Positions 1-34,929 of a stretch of 64,000 nucleotides of DNA are shown here, piece by piece. The DNA is from Uloborus plumipes (taxonomy: Eukaryota > Arthropoda > Arachnida > Araneae > Uloboridae): positions 62,001 to 126,000 of the forward strand of contig JAXGGA010002252.1 of assembly GCA_038373865.1 (NCBI GenBank), in the 5' to 3' direction. The notes below the pieces were generated by a model. The model was not told the origin of the DNA, did not search any database, and saw nothing but the letters and a program-made list of their open reading frames with translations. A program made the position numbers and the translations under genes. The first letter of the stretch is position 1; every line of letters starts with the position of its first letter.

Positions 1-963
1 AACTAACATTTTATATAGAACAAAAATGCATTAGTTATACGTATCTTCTCTATATATATTTGCTGATTTTCTGACTAAAAAAATGTATTTTATAATGATG
101 AGTTTTAGTTAACAACTGGAAACATTTAAAAATAGAGTAATATTAAATAATGCTAAAAACAAGAAACCAGAGTTAAATTGTTTATTTAAACACATCATGT
201 ACTTGATTAAAATAGTATGATAAGTTTCAATTATTTATATATGCTCTGAAAAAGAAAAAGGTTTTTAAATTTGTATTGAGATTTAATTGATCTTATTAAA
301 ACTGTTTAAAAATATATAACATTTTAACGAAAAACGATGTTATTTTAAGTGACTCCTCTTCTTCAATTTTACGCTTTCCCCCACGAGATCGCTGAGCAGC
401 CATTCCAAAGCAAGTGGCACGTGCAGGGTTCATAGTTCAAAGTGCGAATGAGGAATGGCGGTTCCTGTTGTGGTTGTGGCTCAATTTCTCCCTAGCGATG
501 GGGCGAAGAGGCGGGGAAAGAAATACATGGAAGTAGCGCGGAACGATTGGGAATGTTTAGAGTGACTGAGCAAGAGTGGCGACCAAGGGTGGCGATCGAT
601 GCCACATTTCTTAATCGCCACTTTTGCAACTTTAATCGCCACGTGGCGAGTGGCGACCGCTAATTTTCAGCTATAGTAATGGGAGAGGTGAAACAAAGAC
701 CCACCCACTTACACAGACTATGAGCTATCCAATGAGACATCTGCCTTGGCCGTGCAAAATTAATATGTTTTATCTCTTTGGACAATTTCTTAAATTGGAT
801 GACGTATTGAAGATAAGCAAAGTGACATCTTTCTACAACCAATAGTAGAATTGCAAATTCCATTCTTCTATTTCCATCTGCGTATCACCCCTTCATGAAA
901 ATGGACATTTCTAAAAAAAGGAGGAGTCAAGTGCCATCTCATCAAAGCCACACTTTATACTAC

Positions 964-1208
964 CTGTTGGTTTTCTGATGTTACATCCAAGTTTGGTTTG
1001 AGTGTATTTGAGGGAACATCACTTGAAATTAGTTTTAATGCCCTTTCTTCATGGGGTGTTAACCTTATGCAACGTGGGGTTAAGCTAGGAGATTCATCTT
1101 CAGTAATACTTTTCCTCGAAGCCGTTTTTTCAATTTTATTTCTTACTCTACTTTTAAAATCACCCCACTTTCTTTTGATGTCATGTCCTGATCTTGTTGG
1201 TCCCGCAC
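964..1208 (-). CDS. Orphan exon of a Myb/SANT-like DNA-binding protein
   Basis: The minus-strand reading contains RSGHDIKRKWGDFKSRVRNK followed by an acidic-basic linker and LTPHEERALKLI. This is the pattern of the Myb/SANT-like domains of NAIF1 type and of PIF/Harbinger partner proteins. The exon is bounded by a good acceptor (TTCTTTAG before GTGCGGG, AG at 1209-1210) and a possible donor (AACAG then GTAGTA). No neighbouring exon of the same protein or Harbinger transposase was recognised, so this may be a transposon relic or one exon of a gene that extends beyond the window. Domain type is inferred from sequence pattern only. Confidence 0.4.
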
Positions 1209-1913
1209 CTAAAGAAATGAACAAGTATATTATAACTGAAGTTATTTTTACTGGGAATAAATTAATAATTGAACTATTAAATTCAAACAAATGAAAATAT
1301 TTAAAAAGTCATTAACAAATTTCTTATGCAATAAAATGTTCAGAAATATGAACTAATATATCGCACATCCAGAATAAAAGGGGCACATCTCAAAAATTTC
1401 ATTTTTTGGAAATATTTTTAAAAAGCATACCTTAGTACACCTTACATGAGAAACTGACCCATTTTTTTCATTTAACTCTAGAGATAACAATCGTAGCTAA
1501 AAAGCAACTAATGCCTCTATCAATCTGTCGATTCTGCCGATTGTGAAGGGAGAATTGAGTTCGAAAGGGGCACATCTTTGATAATCAGAGTTCGCCGAGC
1601 TTCTTTGGTGCAAATTATGGTTAGTACTTTTTTAAAACCAATTAAGAAAACCATAATTTTGATTTTTTTTTAACTGACACTCATTTTAATTGTTTGTTAT
1701 TAAGTATAAATTGTTTGTATACAAGTAATTTATGAAGGGTTCTTTTTTTTAGAACAAAAAGAATAGTATTATGTAACCTAGTGTCAAATTGTTAGGAATT
1801 AAAATTTGATTTAATATCGTTCTGAAATGAAACAGCAATAGGTAGGTTAAAGTCCGACAAGAACTTCAAAAAAATTTAAATAGTGTACAAGCCGATGCCC
1901 GTAAGAATAGCTA

Positions 1914-3976
1914 CTGTAAAGGCCTTTAATTTCGCGGGCCGTAATTTTCGCGAAAATGAATATATCGGTGATTTCGCGGGCCGAAAATTTCGCATGTACA
2001 GAACCGAAAGTTGAAAAAGTCCAAAGTATGTCTTTCGCATAAAGCATTTTAAGATTTTTCCTTTTGTCCGAAAATTTTCTCCCCCCACCTCCTCGCCTCG
2101 CTCTTCAAAGAACCCCATCTCACTCCCTTCGCTTTTCTCAGAATCGGATCGTCCACCTGTTTGAACTTGAACAAACCTGCTGAAGGAGGATCACGCGTCG
2201 CCAGAGAAGCGGCTAATGCGAGACAGAAAACTGATCAGGGAATGTGTGAATTAGTGCCCTAACAAAATGTGGAAATATTTGTATAAGGTGACGGAGAAGG
2301 GAGAGAAAATTCCTATAGGACCTCCAGCGCCGACGGGGCTTCCGGATGCAAGAGACGCTAAGTCGTTTGTCGAATCAAAAGAAATTATATCAGCTAATAT
2401 TGAAGTTTCTAATGCTTCAAAAGCAAAACGTGGGCAGTATGCAGTGTATGACGAAATGTTGAGGCCCAAAATGGACCGATATGCTACTATGAACGGAAAT
2501 GCTGCAGCAGCAAGATATTTCACCTCTGAACTGGGAAGGCCGGTGAGTGAATCAACCATTCGCAGTATAAAGAAACAGTACATGGATGCATGTAAACAAG
2601 CTAAGGCCGATGTAACAATTTTACCGCACGGTAATCACGGTCGCCCCTTAAGACTTTGTGACTTGGATGCAAGCGTTCAAACATATATACGTAAATTGCG
2701 GATTGCTGGTAGAATAGTGAACCGCACTATTGTTATTGCAGCTGCGAAAGGAATTGTGAAATCACATGATCCATCTCTATTAAACGCTTTCGATTTGAGC
2801 CCAAGATGGGCCAGAAGCCTGTTGGAAAGAATGAACTTTGTCAGAAGAAAGGGAACCAAGGCTGCACGAAAACTGCCCCCAGACTTCCCAGCTATTCGCG
2901 ACGAATTCGTTAAACGTGTTCGTACAGTGATCGACAAAAATGTTGTTCCTCCTGAGATGTTCATTAACTTTGATCAGACAAGCGCAAAATTTGTGCCTAC
3001 ATCTAATTACACATTGGAAGAACGTGGTTCAAAACAAGTGTCTGTAATCGGCATTGAAGATAAAAGAGAGATGACTGTTTTGTTAGCATGTTCCCTTGCT
3101 GGAAACCTGCTTCCACCACAATTGTTGCACGCTGGAAAAACAACAAATTGTCATCCAAAATTTACATTTCCCGCGGACTGGGACGTGTGGCACACCGATT
3201 CTCATTGGAGTAATACTGACACAATGATTCGTTACATAGAGAATATTCTTGTACCGTATTACGACAAGCAGAGAGAGCTTCTCGGTCTTGTTCCAGAACA
3301 ACCTGGTGTAGCACTGTTCGACGTTTTTAAGGCACACCAAGATCCTCTTTTTCTGACTGAACTAGAGAAGAGAAGTATTATTCCAGTTTTTGTGCCCGCT
3401 TCCTGCACAGGAGAGCTCCAACCTTTGGACTTAACGGTAAATTGCGAATTCAAGCGTTTGCTAAAGAATGAGTTTATTGAGTGGTACTCTAATGAGCTTC
3501 AGTTTCTAGAGCAAAAAGAATCTGTGGACTTGAGAATATCGCGACTTAAACCGATTCACGCTTCTTGGCTTGTGCGCGTATTTAACGGTATTGAAGCCAA
3601 ACATGATATAATTTGGAATGGCTTCAAAGAAGCTGGTATAAATATTTTAGGTGAATGAGCTGTGTTCGATTAATTTTATTATTTTATACTCGAGAAATAT
3701 AGTTGTATATATTATTCAAGAAATAGCCAATCAAGTATGAGCTGCCTTCTGTTACTTATATTCGAGAAATATAGTTGTATATTATTCAAGAAATAGTTTT
3801 ATCAAGAGGAGGCTTGTAACTGTGCAATAAATCATAAAATTTTGGGGTAAGTGAAACATTTCTGATTTTTTATTATTATTTGAGGCGGGGGAAAAAAAAA
3901 TTCGCGAGGCCTAAATTTTCGCGATTACGAAGGGCTCGCGAAAATTAAGGCCTCGCGAATAAAAAGGCCTTTACAG
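1914..3976 (+). mobile_element. pogo/Tigger-like DNA transposon, apparently complete
   Basis: Both ends carry CTGTAAAGGCCTTT in inverted orientation, flanked by TA at 1912-1913 and 3977-3978, the target duplication of the Tc1/mariner/pogo group. The ends are rich in TTCGCG words, repeated several times inside each terminus; these are candidate transposase binding sites and stand out as CpG-rich against the AT-rich surroundings. The element holds one uninterrupted transposase and lies inside the older element at 1356-4238. Confidence 0.85.
2267..3658 (+). CDS. pogo-like DDE transposase, intact 463 residues
   Basis: This transposase cuts and integrates its own element at TA sites in the nucleus. 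The DDE_1-type catalytic triad is visible: D236 in NFDQTS, D352 in LFDVFKAHQ and D388 in ELQPLDLTVN, giving 35 residues between the last two aspartates. Residues about 135-205 resemble the CENP-B/Tc5 helix-turn-helix, ending in basic RRKGTKAARK. The N-terminal segment around residues 53-110 looks like a second helical DNA-binding region. The chosen start is the first ATG in the open frame, 353 bases inside the left end. There is no stop or frameshift, so this copy may be recent. The assignment to the pogo/Tigger branch rather than another DDE_1 group is inferred from motifs. Confidence 0.85.
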   Translation: MWKYLYKVTEKGEKIPIGPPAPTGLPDARDAKSFVESKEIISANIEVSNASKAKRGQYAVYDEMLRPKMDRYATMNGNAAAARYFTSELGRPVSESTIRSIKKQYMDACKQAKADVTILPHGNHGRPLRLCDLDASVQTYIRKLRIAGRIVNRTIVIAAAKGIVKSHDPSLLNAFDLSPRWARSLLERMNFVRRKGTKAARKLPPDFPAIRDEFVKRVRTVIDKNVVPPEMFINFDQTSAKFVPTSNYTLEERGSKQVSVIGIEDKREMTVLLACSLAGNLLPPQLLHAGKTTNCHPKFTFPADWDVWHTDSHWSNTDTMIRYIENILVPYYDKQRELLGLVPEQPGVALFDVFKAHQDPLFLTELEKRSIIPVFVPASCTGELQPLDLTVNCEFKRLLKNEFIEWYSNELQFLEQKESVDLRISRLKPIHASWLVRVFNGIEAKHDIIWNGFKEAGINILGE

Positions 3977-4238
3977 TATTTTGAGATGTGCCCCTTTCAT
4001 TCTCAACGAAAATGGAGAACGAAAGGGGCACTTCTCATTAATTACCAACATATTTAAAATTGGCCGGGAAACGCCCACCATAGTCACCTAGCAGAACCTT
4101 TCATCAACCAAGCAATGGATAACTGCAATAGTTATTAGAGCCAGGGCAAGGATTTTAAAAAGTTAAAATTTTCAAATCGATTTTTCTCAAAACAGCTATT
4201 TTGAGATGGGCCCCTTTCATTCTGGATGTGCGATATAT

Positions 4239-5659
4239 GCAGTACTGCCGTGCTCAGCAGAAAAGTCGTATTTGAACTTTTTAACAAAATCGGGTTATTG
4301 TCACCAGGTGTTTTTTTGTTTTATGACCATTTATGAATGCAAAATATTTGAAAAAATTCTGAAATAGTATCATCTGAATTAAACACATATTGGCACAAAA
4401 CTTTAAAGATTAACAGTTTGAGCTCTACTACAGATACAACTTTTGCGCTTGGGACGGCAGAGTAGGTTCTTTGTTAAACTACGCTTTATTTAACGACTTT
4501 CTCAGTTGGCCAACTACTTTTCAGTTTTGGACCCTCTACAATATTTTTAGAATAATTCTGTTTTAACCAAGCAGTGCGCCTAGGGGTACCACGGTACCCC
4601 CATGAGTTAAAAAAAACGTGAATAAAAGTTTAGAGCACCATAATATTTTGCTTGTAACATGCAGGCTGCTGAAATGGTAATGGAGTTGCTGTAGCTGACT
4701 GGCTAAGCAGGTTTATCGCTTTCAGGGATAGATCCAGCTTCTGGTTTGGCGGGGTCAAAGTGCAATTTACAGGCAAAAATGGGGGCCTGAGACTATTTGT
4801 TTTAAAATATGAGTCCCAAAAATGCAGTTTTAGGATATGTTTGGTGACTTAACGGACCGCCTTTGGATCCCTGTCTCTGCTAACCAGCTTCTACCTCACA
4901 GACCTTTCTTTTATCATTTATTCTTATATAGGTCCTGTTTTCTGCATCTCTTAATGCGCCCTTCTTGACTCTTTGAAGCTTATCAACACTTGATCACAAA
5001 AAAAAAAAAAAAAAAATCGTCTTCCTTGAAAGGTAAAAATTTCTGCCAGCCTAGCTTTGAAATGTCTCTCTCATTTCTCTGTTCCACTAGAATTGTCTGG
5101 GAAGAATTGCACTGAAAAACTTAGTACTTTTTTACAACAAAACACTTTTGTTAAGTGCTTTTTTAAATGAATTGATGTGTCTTTTTATCAGAAAACATGC
5201 TCTCTCGGGAGAAACATTAAATCATCCTTCCAAACAGAACTATAATTTCAAATTTTTGTAGGGGGGGGCAAAGAATGTCAGTGTCTACACAATGCAATTT
5301 TGTGGAACCAAGCCCACTTCTCGTTTTGAACATTTAATTATTAAAGCCAGGGGATAGGGAATTGACTCCTCTAAATGAGACCTGCTTCCACCCATCTTTT
5401 TAACAAGTGGCAATTGTAAATAACAATTGTTCTTGAGATGAACATTTGTTTTAGAAGAAACAGTAAAAAGAATATCGTAAAATTCGTAAAAAAAAGGGGA
5501 ATAACCATTTTATTGCATGACGTTTAACTTTAAACTGTTAAAATGTACATACACTTTAACAAATATTGCAACTTCATTTGAGCGAATATTTCATTGATGT
5601 TTACAATAAAATCTATGAAAGTGGTTCCAAATATTTTGATGTATTTAATAATACATTAC
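4239..5659. other. Non-coding stretch with degraded repeats
   Basis: No gene is recognisable. The stretch holds a poly-A run near 4998-5016 and, around 5250-5340, a G-run followed by GGCAAAGA and CCAAGCCCAC, which resembles the interspersed repeat seen at 19480-19630 and 21940-22100. Confidence 0.4.
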
Positions 5660-5828
5660 CGATAGCATTCACAGCATCAGCAATCTCTTTCCAAGCTGAT
5701 TTCTGCTCTTCATATGTGCCGTAACCAGATCCTACTTTTCCAGAAGCTAAAGCCGGTCTCAATTCTAAATTATGAATAATAGCTTCCACTTCTTGAATCG
5801 TATAATTCTGAGCTCTTGTTCTCTGCAT
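5660..5828 (-). CDS. First exon of a zeste-like Myb/SANT protein (fragment)
   Basis: Starting at the ATG at 5826-5828, the frame reads MQRTRAQNYTIQEVEAIIHN and later EEQKSAWKEIADAVNAIG. This is the typical order of the Myb/SANT-like domain of regulatory protein zeste type (Myb_DNA-bind_5): an N-terminal helix, then an AWxxIAxxVNAxG helix. A clean donor (CTATCG then GTAATG) follows the last codon. The region upstream (5835-6010) contains repeated GATTCAAGTGAAAC words in both orientations. Such domains are common in Harbinger-type and other transposon-derived proteins. No second exon was found, so it may be a dead remnant. Confidence 0.45.
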
Positions 5829-7035
5829 TGTACAGTACGGGATTCAAGCGAAACACGGACTATCGCAACTCACCAATGCAATCGCAAATTCCCAAATTTG
5901 GATTCAAGTGAAACGTTACAATCGCTACGAGATGCGATTCTATCGTAATTCGACTTCCAGGAGCGATTGCAATTTCGGCGATTGCAATGGTGTTTCACTT
6001 GAACTCGGTGCGTAATATCCGCTGGCAAATCCTAAATTTGTCTATCATGCTGCCATCTCGTGGCTAATTATACAAATAGTAAATAAAATATACTCTTTCA
6101 GAAGATTATTATTATTATTTTATTTATTTTTCGGAGGGGGGAAGATGCCCAAAGGAAGCCAAAAATTGACCTTCTGGGGGAAGGCGCAGACCCAGAGGAG
6201 AGATCATGAGTCCAAAAGCAACCAAATATTGTCTAATAAAGCTCAGTGGTAAAGGAAAGGGGGTGCCCCCAGGTACAGATCCTTGAAGCTCAAAATTCAA
6301 CTTCTATAATGAAAATAAAATTTACTTTACTTCGTTTGAAAGATGTTTTTCATTTTTTGATCACTTTAATGCAGCTGTGACTGTCTAGTGTTCATTTAAA
6401 ATTCCGATTTTTCCTGTTTACAATTTCAAGCTATAAATTTTACTTTTTTCAGCCTGGTGGACATTGAACAACCCCCTTTAAAGAATTTTTCACTACCCCA
6501 CTGCTAAAGCTGCATTTTGGGCCCTTATGTTTTGAAAATTCGCCCCGAACCTTATGATTGAAACCAAATGTTCCACTTCTCTCTCTCATTCTATTAATGA
6601 CCGCCTCCAAAATCAGAACCTGAATCTGTCCTTGATGGGTCGTTGCTTATAAAATGCCTTCAAATTAGAATTAGCAATGTGCGCTGTAGGCTTGATCCCC
6701 CTTTCCTCCCTCTGCCCCAAGGACAAAATTGATATTAATTTTTCTGATTTCTTCACAAGAAAGAAGAAACTTTTTTGCCCTTTTACATTTCAGCTTGAAA
6801 CTATGTTTGAAGATTAAATGAAAAATATTTAACCAATTCACATTTCTGTATAGTTATCAAAGCAATATAAATAAATGGCGTTGCAAAAAAAAAAAAAACT
6901 AATACCATGGTTACAGCCAGAAAGACAGGCCCATACTATAATTGTTTTTCCAGGCTCAAAATTCTATTTCCCATACAAAAACTTTTGCCTCATTTATTTG
7001 TGCCTATTTTCTCAGTCTAGAATGATTTCAAAATA
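5829..7035. other. Non-coding stretch with a short inverted-repeat segment
   Basis: GATTCAAGCGAAAC (about 5840), GATTCAAGTGAAAC (about 5897) and its inverse GTTTCACTTGAA (about 5988) bracket a CG-richer segment with repeated GCAATCGC/GCGATTGC words. A related word occurs inside the Helitron B copy near 15940. The rest shows no gene. Confidence 0.35.
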
Positions 7036-7831
7036 CTATCGGCCCCGCTTAAAGGAATACCGTCGGTTCCAAGAAATATTATTCGATTAAGCGGGGAATT
7101 TTTCTTTACCTTTCCAAGCTGACTACATTTGTCTCAAAACGGAATACTAATAATAAATTAACAGCTACATAAGGATATATTTATGTTATTGGTAAAAAGG
7201 TTTTGAAATAAACTGATACAAACAACAAAAAGTGTATATTATTATATATGAAAATTATAAACACCTAAGTTACAACTTGAGTAACTAAATTTCTGTTTTG
7301 GCACCTTTTTTCGAACATTTATTTCTTGAAAAGGTCCATAATGCTGGACTGCTGCTCAAGATCTTTTGGGAACACTTTTCTAACTCGTTTTTCCCCCCTT
7401 CTCGTCTGCTATGTTTTACATTTATCATTAATTTATTATTGTTTGCAATGTGTATAATTTTTGTCTTATTTAATTTAAATATCGACTGCGCTATTTCTTT
7501 TTTTGTAAGGCAGCGACAAGAGAAATTGGAATGATTAATAGAAATATTTTGATGGAACGTGAATGTTTTTCTTGTCCGAAGTTAGCGAAAGTATTCTTTT
7601 ATATTTTTACTTCAATAATTGTTCTTACTCAATTTATTTCTAATTCATTCAAAAGTTTTCTCAGCAAAATATTTGCGAACGCTGATCAATATTATTCGAT
7701 TATCCGGGAAATTATTTGATTAAGCGGGGATCTTTAACATTGCTTCTATGGGGAAACGTTCGGTTCCGGGAGGTTTATTCTTATAAGCGGGGTATTCGTT
7801 TATCCAGTACCCGATTATGCAGGGACGACAG
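7036..7831. mobile_element. Non-autonomous pogo/Tigger-type MITE
   Basis: The left end CTATCGGCCCCGCTTAA mirrors the right end (reverse complement CTGTCGTCCCTGCATAA), with TA on both sides (7034-7035, 7832-7833). The word GATTAAGCGGGG recurs just inside both ends. The interior has no transposase. End sequence and TA duplication fit the pogo branch. Confidence 0.7.
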
Positions 7832-9806
7832 TAGTTCCATACCACAGAGCCTGACTAACTAAGTCCGCAAATGACGATTTTCACTTTATACTGAATTGGA
7901 TGTAGAATCTTATTCTGCATCTAGCCCTAAGAATGTTATCCTGTAAAAGAAATTCCTTATTATATAGCAGTATTAAAATAGCGCAAATCCCATCCTTTAT
8001 ATGAACCAGACAAAAGTTTTTGCGCTCCTGAAAAGTAACGAAAATGGACTTACGTCAGTCTGACTTTCAGGTACAGATTTTTTGACCAATGAAAGGCAAC
8101 CCAAAACAAAGGAAAAGTTTGAAGAATGCTAGAAAGTATGATTAATAGCAAAATTAGGCACCTCATTAAGGGGGTTCAGTTGCTTTGTCCCACTCTAGGG
8201 GTGGCATTTCAGCATGTCGTTTGAGGGGGCGAGGTTGTTAACTATGAAGTTAATCAGTATGAAATGAAATAGATATGGTAAAAATGAAGCTATCGTAAAA
8301 TGTATTCAATCTTAAGGGAAAAAAGTTCATTTAAACAATATACAGTAGCTTGATAAATTCAAAAATTCATATGAGGAACTCAGAAAATTTCAAGATTTCT
8401 CATTTATGTACATTTTACGTGATTACTGGTGGTTCAAATGATGCAAAACTTTATTACAAAAACTGTTAAAGTTTCTTCATTTTCATCAACTATTATTGAG
8501 ATTTAGTGAGCTTTTTTACTTTCTTTTACATATGATCATTGCTTTGTGATTCATACAAATGGAGCTTACAGGTTTCCTTTTATTCTGCGCAAAAAATTTG
8601 GGGGTGCGACGCTGCATCTGTCCCACTCCCAGGGTTGAGAAAATAATATTTTTACATGTAAGTGAGCATGATATGTGTTGTTTTCCAATAAAATTTGCAT
8701 TAAGTATGCACCCCCCCCCCCCACACAGAAATTTCAGCGTTCTTTTTATTCCTAAAATGCTTTGACGTTGAGTTGAGTGCGGGATGTTATCTGCTGTTTT
8801 GAATTTCCAGTAACTTTTACTGATGCCAATAAAGTAGCTATTCTCGCTCTTAATGCTTTTGATGGTGAGTAGTTAGTTTGCCCTTTTACATGTACTTTCT
8901 TTTTCTAAGCAACTATGTCTATTTTTCGGCTTCAGACAAAAACCAAAATTTAAAAAAGTAAATAGTTTCTAAGTTAAGTCTTTATAAAATTAATTAAATT
9001 TATTGTACTGAAGCATTATATCGAAACAGCTATTTTTATAGCAACAAATTTGCCCTGAAGCAACGACTTAACCCTTCCTCCTGAAAAAAAGAAAGTTCTT
9101 GATCTTCTACCCTTTTTTTTGCATGGTTTTAAGTATTCAGTATTATTCGAACATTTAAAATTAAAAAAAAAAATTCTTATTTTCTATTTCCTCGCTCTTC
9201 ATTTGAATCATTAAATCATTTTCTACATGCCCTTCAAAATTATTCAAGATAATTTATATTTTCTTAAAAATTTTCTATCCACCCTCCTCTATTCCTCACA
9301 ATGGGCAAGAGCTGATAGTACAAATCCCAGCTTTTTTTGTGTTTGGCCCCGGTAACAGTAAATAGTATTCAACTTGCTATCTTCTCTAGAGAACATTTCT
9401 ATTCTGGTGTTTTTTATTGTAAAACTAATATCTTAGACTAGTATGGAACTGGAAGCTAACCTCCGTGTTTCCCTCTCTACACTTAAACTTTCAACGCTAT
9501 TTTTTCAATAATAATTGCTCTCATGTAACAAGTTACTCATCTTTTCCACAATTAACACATTTTGCTATCCAAAGCATCAACAACTTCTCATTTTAAGGCA
9601 TGAGTTTGCTATCATTGACGAAATTACATTTGCTTGTATTTAAACCTCTATCATCCTAAACTAGTTTTTAAAAAAAATCCTAATCAAATTTTCAATGTAT
9701 CTTTAACACTAAAATAGCCGGAATCATCTTCTGGAGAGGATTTTTGATCAAAATAGCCTATATATGTGTAAAAAAAATATTGCATTAGGATTTGGAATAA
9801 TATTAA
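7832..9806. other. No gene recognised
   Basis: AT-rich sequence without a convincing exon. It contains a C-run near 8709-8721. Nothing else stands out. Confidence 0.5.
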
Positions 9807-11537
9807 CAGGGTATCTGCTCAACCTGGACTTTTCAATTCCATGACTTTCCCTGACTTTTGCGAACTATTTTCCATGACTTACTATTTTAACTATTTCATT
9901 TGACACTGACATCAAAATAGAGCATAAATATCAATATAGAGTGTAAGACAGTATACCTTTGCTTTTAAAAAATATTCTTGTTCTCTGCAATGCGAATTAA
10001 AAAAATAATTTAACAAAATATATTTGAAAGATCACGTGCAACAATTTTTTGATTAAAAAAATGAGTACCTACAAGGATGTAGCAACATTTAAAAGCCAAA
10101 ATAACTTAGTATCCCGCAAAACTGCAGTATGAAATATAAAAATGAATAAGCATCACATGCTATAAACAAAAAAAAAAAGGAACACATACTTTGAAACTCT
10201 CATAACCAGAACCATTGTTGTTAAAGACTTTTGTTAACAAAATATTACATGTGTTTATTTAATACACTATTTATATACAGCTGTTAAAATAAAGAAATAT
10301 GAATATGATAGGGGGTATGATAATTAGGCACTGTAACAAAAAAACAATTCTTACCATGAAACACAGCAACCGGAAAACCACATCCACTTTCATGAAAATA
10401 CATTAACCTCTAAAAGACGGTGAGGGGGAATGACCCCCGAAATTATGAGCCCTAGTCACAAGTTTTATTTCAGTGTTTTTCAATACTTCATTAATATAAC
10501 CCTCTATATTTTCCACTGTTCTCTGTTTATAGTAGATAACCCGGACTCTAATGTGCCTTTTATTAATTTTGACAAAGTTTTATTTCAATATTTAGATTTT
10601 ATGCAAACCTTTGTCTGGAACTACGTAGTAATATAACAGTACAATAAAAAATAAAAACGTGTATCAGTATTGGAAAACTCCAGTAAACAAGACTTACTTA
10701 AATATAAATAGAAAAGCATAAATTAAAATGTTACAAGAAATCTTGCGCGCTAAAATTAATATTGACTGCTACATATCTTTGAAAAGAGTATTTTTAAAAA
10801 TGATTTCGTTCTTTTGCAATTTAACATAAGAAAAATGTAAACAAATCAGTGACCTGAAGTTCCTGAAGTCAGCAATTCGTTTGATTCCAAGCTGAATAGA
10901 TTTTAGAAAGTCCACTGTATTAAAGTATAAATACTTTAAATTTTGTTCAAATGCTTACATATTAAACTCGAATTTTTAATTCAATTACACACATAATCAA
11001 AAGTTACACAATCCATAAATCTGCATGAAATTACTATCACGTCAAACCGCATAATCCTCAACGTTCTTCGCGCGGTCAACAAAACAAACAGAATGCATCA
11101 CGAGGTCACGTGCTCGTGCCATCCAATCCGATGCGACTTAAGTAAAATTCCTATCCCGGGATAGAGGCGCTCGTCTCGCTCGAGTCAGATGACGGAGTCC
11201 GCGCACATGCGCAGTTACACAAAATTCGCCGCTCACGGTTTTAACGTTGAGAATTCATCTGATTGGTCAACACAATGCAACTTGTTGGAAATTGTAATTG
11301 ACAAATCAGATTGCACCCAATAACGAAGTAGAATGACGGCGGAAGTGTTTTCGTTCTTCCGAGATCGCGGGAAAATTTTCAATCGGTCCGGAGCGCTAAA
11401 ATCCATGATAAACAGTCAGTTTCCATGACTTTTGGACATTTTTCGCTGAAATCCATGACTTTCCATGAGCAATTTCGATCATATTTGAAATCCATGACTT
11501 TCCTGACTTTCGACTTTCCATATGCGCGGACACCCTG
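9807..11537. mobile_element. CAGGGT-ended inverted-repeat element with a CpG-rich 3' part
   Basis: The element begins CAGGGTATCTGC and ends with the inverse of CAGGGTGTCCGC. TATTAA directly flanks both ends (9801-9806 and 11538-11543). Inside each end the words CCATGACTTTCC and CTGACTTT are repeated many times. No transposase is visible. About 11040-11400 is unusually CpG-rich, with GCGCGG, CTCGCTCGAG and a GCGCACATGCGCAG motif. The superfamily is uncertain: a TTAA-type target (piggyBac or Kolobok) is possible. Confidence 0.6.
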
Positions 11538-11616
11538 TATTAAAGTGGGGGGATGTCCCCACCCCCCTCCACACACACACACAGATCTTCGGTGACATAT
11601 TTACAGACTGTCTTAA

Positions 11617-11924
11617 CCCTTTATGTCCCAAACTAATTTAACAATGATTTTTTACATACATATATTTTTTGTTTTTAAAGTTGCAAATGCATCAAAAAAC
11701 ACCTTTACCGAGCATAAAAATTCTGAAATTTTTGGGGGTCTAAGGACCCCTGCACCTTAGGGGCTCCAAGAAAAACCGTTTCCGATCGTAGGTAACATTT
11801 GTCGTCCTCTCAGCGAAGTACAAGAAGTGGTACTCAAAAGCTTCAGCATGATTACAGCCATTTAAGATTCATAATACTAAACTAATATAAGCGGGACTTC
11901 TGCGTCCCGTCGGGACACAAAGGG
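11617..11924. mobile_element. piggyBac-type MITE, 308 bp
   Basis: TTAA at 11613-11616 is followed by CCCTTTATGTCCCAAAC. The right end GGGACACAAAGGG is followed by TTAA at 11925-11928. Exact TTAA duplication and C-run/G-run ends are the hallmark of piggyBac-type insertion. Non-coding. Confidence 0.8.
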
Positions 11925-12189
11925 TTAAAGAGCTTAGATTACCCAGTTTTAGAAAATGGAATTTTTATGACACATTTTTTTTTCATTACCCCGGTAATAT
12001 AATTAATCGGCTTCCTCTCTTTCACTTCAACTAGTTTGTAGTGTTTGGAAGAACATCAATCAGATATGCTTTAAAAAGCAAAAAGCTGGCAGAATATGAA
12101 TAACTTACAAAGTATTCAAACACATCATGGGATAAAAACAGCTTTAATACCAAAGTATGTACATTTTTTACAATAAATAGATAATTAAG

Positions 12190-34929
<22,740 letters not shown>

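Larger units (their letters stand above)
1356..4238. mobile_element. Inverted-repeat DNA element, host of the nested pogo element
   Basis: The left end ATATATCGCACATCC leads into AATAAAAGGGGCACATCTC. The right end is the near-perfect reverse complement (GATGGGCCCCTTTCATTCTGG then ATGTGCGATATAT). Removing the nested 2.06-kb pogo element leaves about 0.8 kb with no coding region. Internal copies of the AAGGGGCAC word occur near 1563 and 4020. It is a non-autonomous TIR element of unassigned superfamily, possibly with a TA target. Confidence 0.65.

Noticed and set aside
660..863. Minus-strand open frame of 67 codons
   Set aside because: No recognisable domain; adjacent CG-rich palindromic words (GTGGCGAC) suggest repeat sequence. 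Not supported as a gene.
7298..7719. Two plus-strand open frames with hydrophobic stretches
   Set aside because: They lie inside the non-autonomous MITE at 7036-7831 and are low-complexity translations.
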